A stretch of DNA of 64,000 nt from UBA1926 sp002337215 (GTDB taxonomy: Bacteria > Planctomycetota > Phycisphaerae > Phycisphaerales > UBA1924): positions 1 to 64,000 of the forward strand of contig CAXBAF010000022.1 in assembly GCA_963973795.1 (NCBI GenBank), in the 5' to 3' direction. Positions 62,910 to 64,000 of this stretch are shown here, piece after piece (within the stretch, counting starts at the first letter, position 1; each line of letters opens with the position of its first letter). The notes under the pieces were generated by a model. It worked only from the letters and a program-made list of their open reading frames with translations. It was not told the DNA's origin and did no database searches. The translations under genes were made by a program, and so were the position numbers.

Positions 62910-63638
62910 TCAGGCTCCGGGGTTGTTGCGTGTCGAGGAACTGTCGAGGGATCGGGTCACGTGGTCAGGCCAGTGACTGAAGAATTCGGTAAGCCATCGG
63001 AGCTCGTCGCGGAATCGCTGCGGCGTCCAGCATCGCGTCGAGCGATAGAGCAGGCACCGGCCTTGCTCGATGTCGATCGAGGGTGGGTCGGAGCCGAGCA
63101 GAAACTCCATCATCCGCGGGTCGATCGTGTCGTAGGCGAAGCGGCGATCACCGCTCTTGACCAGGAACCGGCGGCTGAACTCCTCGGATTCGAAGTCGAT
63201 ATCGTCGAAACCGATGATGCCCGCGAGCTTGTCGAGCGCGTTCTCGGGTCGGATGAGCAGATCGGGCGTCACGAAGGGCTGGTGGGCGATCAGGTAACTG
63301 AGCGTGTACGTGCGCGTGCTCCGGTTCTTTCCCGAGCCCGACGTCACGCGGTAGCGGAAGTCGCCCATCTTGACCGCGAAGCGTCGGCCTTCGATCTCGA
63401 TCTCGCCCCGCATGGTGTTGAACGCGACCCGACCGTGCCCCTTTCGAAATATAGAGAAGTGCCGGTATTCGTCGTCGTGACGCGAATCTCTGGATGGGTC
63501 GAAGGAGAAGCCGAGGCTGGTGGCGAGACCGGCGAGGGCCTCCCGACGCTTCTTTGCCTGTGCGAAACCGACGACGATCATGAGGATCGCGCCCATGAAC
63601 ACAAGCACAAAGACCATGACGAGGATGCCCACTGGCAT
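62910..63638 (-). CDS. Membrane-anchored hypothetical protein upstream of lemA
   Basis: The predicted product has 242 residues from the ATG at 63638; an ATG at 63671 gives 11 more residues. One helix (~4-25, ILVMVFVLVFMGAILMIVVGF) anchors a cytoplasmic domain of mixed strands and helices (AGLATSLGFSFDPSRD, FSIFRKGHGRVAFNTMRGEIEIEG, TYTLSYLIAHQPFVTPDLLIRPEN). Proteins beside LemA often belong to DUF3137 or similar families, but I cannot assign this one firmly. It is operonic with lemA, three nucleotides apart. Confidence 0.8.
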   Translation of the reverse strand: MPVGILVMVFVLVFMGAILMIVVGFAQAKKRREALAGLATSLGFSFDPSRDSRHDDEYRHFSIFRKGHGRVAFNTMRGEIEIEGRRFAVKMGDFRYRVTSGSGKNRSTRTYTLSYLIAHQPFVTPDLLIRPENALDKLAGIIGFDDIDFESEEFSRRFLVKSGDRRFAYDTIDPRMMEFLLGSDPPSIDIEQGRCLLYRSTRCWTPQRFRDELRWLTEFFSHWPDHVTRSLDSSSTRNNPGA

Positions 63639-63737
63639 GTCATCGAGTCTAACGAATCCCTCGCCCGGCATCGGCGGGCCCGGTACGCTTCACCGACGCG
63701 AACGCTCCGCCTCTCGTCTTCCGAAGAAGGACTCAGC

Positions 63738-64000
63738 ATGATCCCTGCACGCATCGTCTCGCTTGCTCTCATGGCTCTGCTCACGGCTCTGCACTCCGCG
63801 CTGGTCGTTGCCCCCGCGGGTGCCGCCGACGAGCCCGACTGGCTCGGCTCGCTCGAGTGGCGCGCGATCGGGCCCGCCCGGGGCGGGCGCGTGCAGACCG
63901 TCACAGGCGTCGTCGGCGACCGCGACACCTACTACATGGGCGCGACCGGGGGCGGGGTCTGGAAGACCACCGACGGCGGGGAACGGTGGAGCAACATCAG
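63738..64000 (+). CDS. BNR/sortilin-type beta-propeller protein (3' end outside window)
   Basis: Only the first 87 codons are visible. GAAGAAGGA precedes the ATG. A signal peptide (~1-30, ending AGAADE) leads into EWRAIGPARGGRVQTVTGVVGD, then YMGATGGGVWKTTDGGERWSNI, the characteristic first blade of exported VPS10/BNR-repeat proteins (WD40/YVTN/BNR-like). These usually run to roughly 1000 residues and have unknown roles in planctomycetes. The promoter region shared with the minus-strand membrane protein is ~100 bp. Confidence 0.85.
   Translation, partial: MIPARIVSLALMALLTALHSALVVAPAGAADEPDWLGSLEWRAIGPARGGRVQTVTGVVGDRDTYYMGATGGGVWKTTDGGERWSNI

Overview
The window is GC-rich DNA from a Gram-negative planctomycete, most likely a Phycisphaerales-type bacterium. 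Six secreted proteins end in the Cys-flanked, two-repeat 'GC-type dockerin' typical of that group. Other pointers are a DUF1501/DUF1800 pair, a Minf_1886-family protein, an H-X9-DG pseudopilin, a PEP-CTERM-like anchor, an Alternative Complex III operon, and heptose and Kdo genes for lipopolysaccharide. Placement is by gene content only.

Region 1 (1-10227): a run of exported proteins, each ending in a GC-type dockerin. Two are large repeat proteins built on the same ~190-residue unit. The others are an uncharacterised secreted protein, a lactonase-like beta-propeller and a pentaheme cytochrome c. Region 2 (10281-17619): a DUF481 outer-membrane protein, a heptose pair (HAD phosphatase plus waaF), a small unknown gene, tRNA-Ala(GGC), and an overlapping pair of Tat-type substrate-binding protein and histidine kinase. 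Region 3 (17838-20467): an arsenic operon arsR-acr3-arsM, apparently with a leaderless first gene. Region 4 (20493-23459): DUF1501 and DUF1800 on the minus strand.

Region 5 (23811-42118) is the energy core. A minus-strand ctaA-like heme A synthase diverges from a 17-kb plus-strand respiratory run: actA-B-C-D-E-F (Alternative Complex III, quinol to cytochrome c), a small membrane protein, sco (copper delivery), and coxB-A-C-D (caa3-type, A2-class oxygen reductase) plus one unknown membrane protein. A Fur-box-like palindrome sits in the divergent promoter region. A ResB/CcsA cytochrome c maturation pair (47724-52291) lies 5.6 kb further on and could serve the many heme proteins.

Region 6 (42170-46058, minus strand) holds surface genes: two overlapping paralogues with different C-terminal anchors, a pseudopilin, a Cys-rich membrane protein and an OmpA-like lipoprotein. 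Region 7 (46201-64000) is mostly housekeeping: amidohydrolase, ResB/CcsA, a BLUF photoreceptor divergent from 3-methyladenine glycosylase, Minf_1886, an AI-2E transporter, def-fmt with a small HEXXH protein, a TPR protein, kdsB-pyrG, and lemA with a membrane partner. The start of a BNR/sortilin-type propeller protein runs off the end.

The observations I rate highest are the dockerin-tagged pentaheme cytochrome, the paralogue pair sharing one module but carrying two anchors, the predicted leaderless arsR with a Cys motif shared with ArsM, the Fur-like site at ctaA/actA, and the sensor pair of substrate-binding protein plus kinase. No CRISPR array, insertion sequence, phage or cohesin gene was seen.
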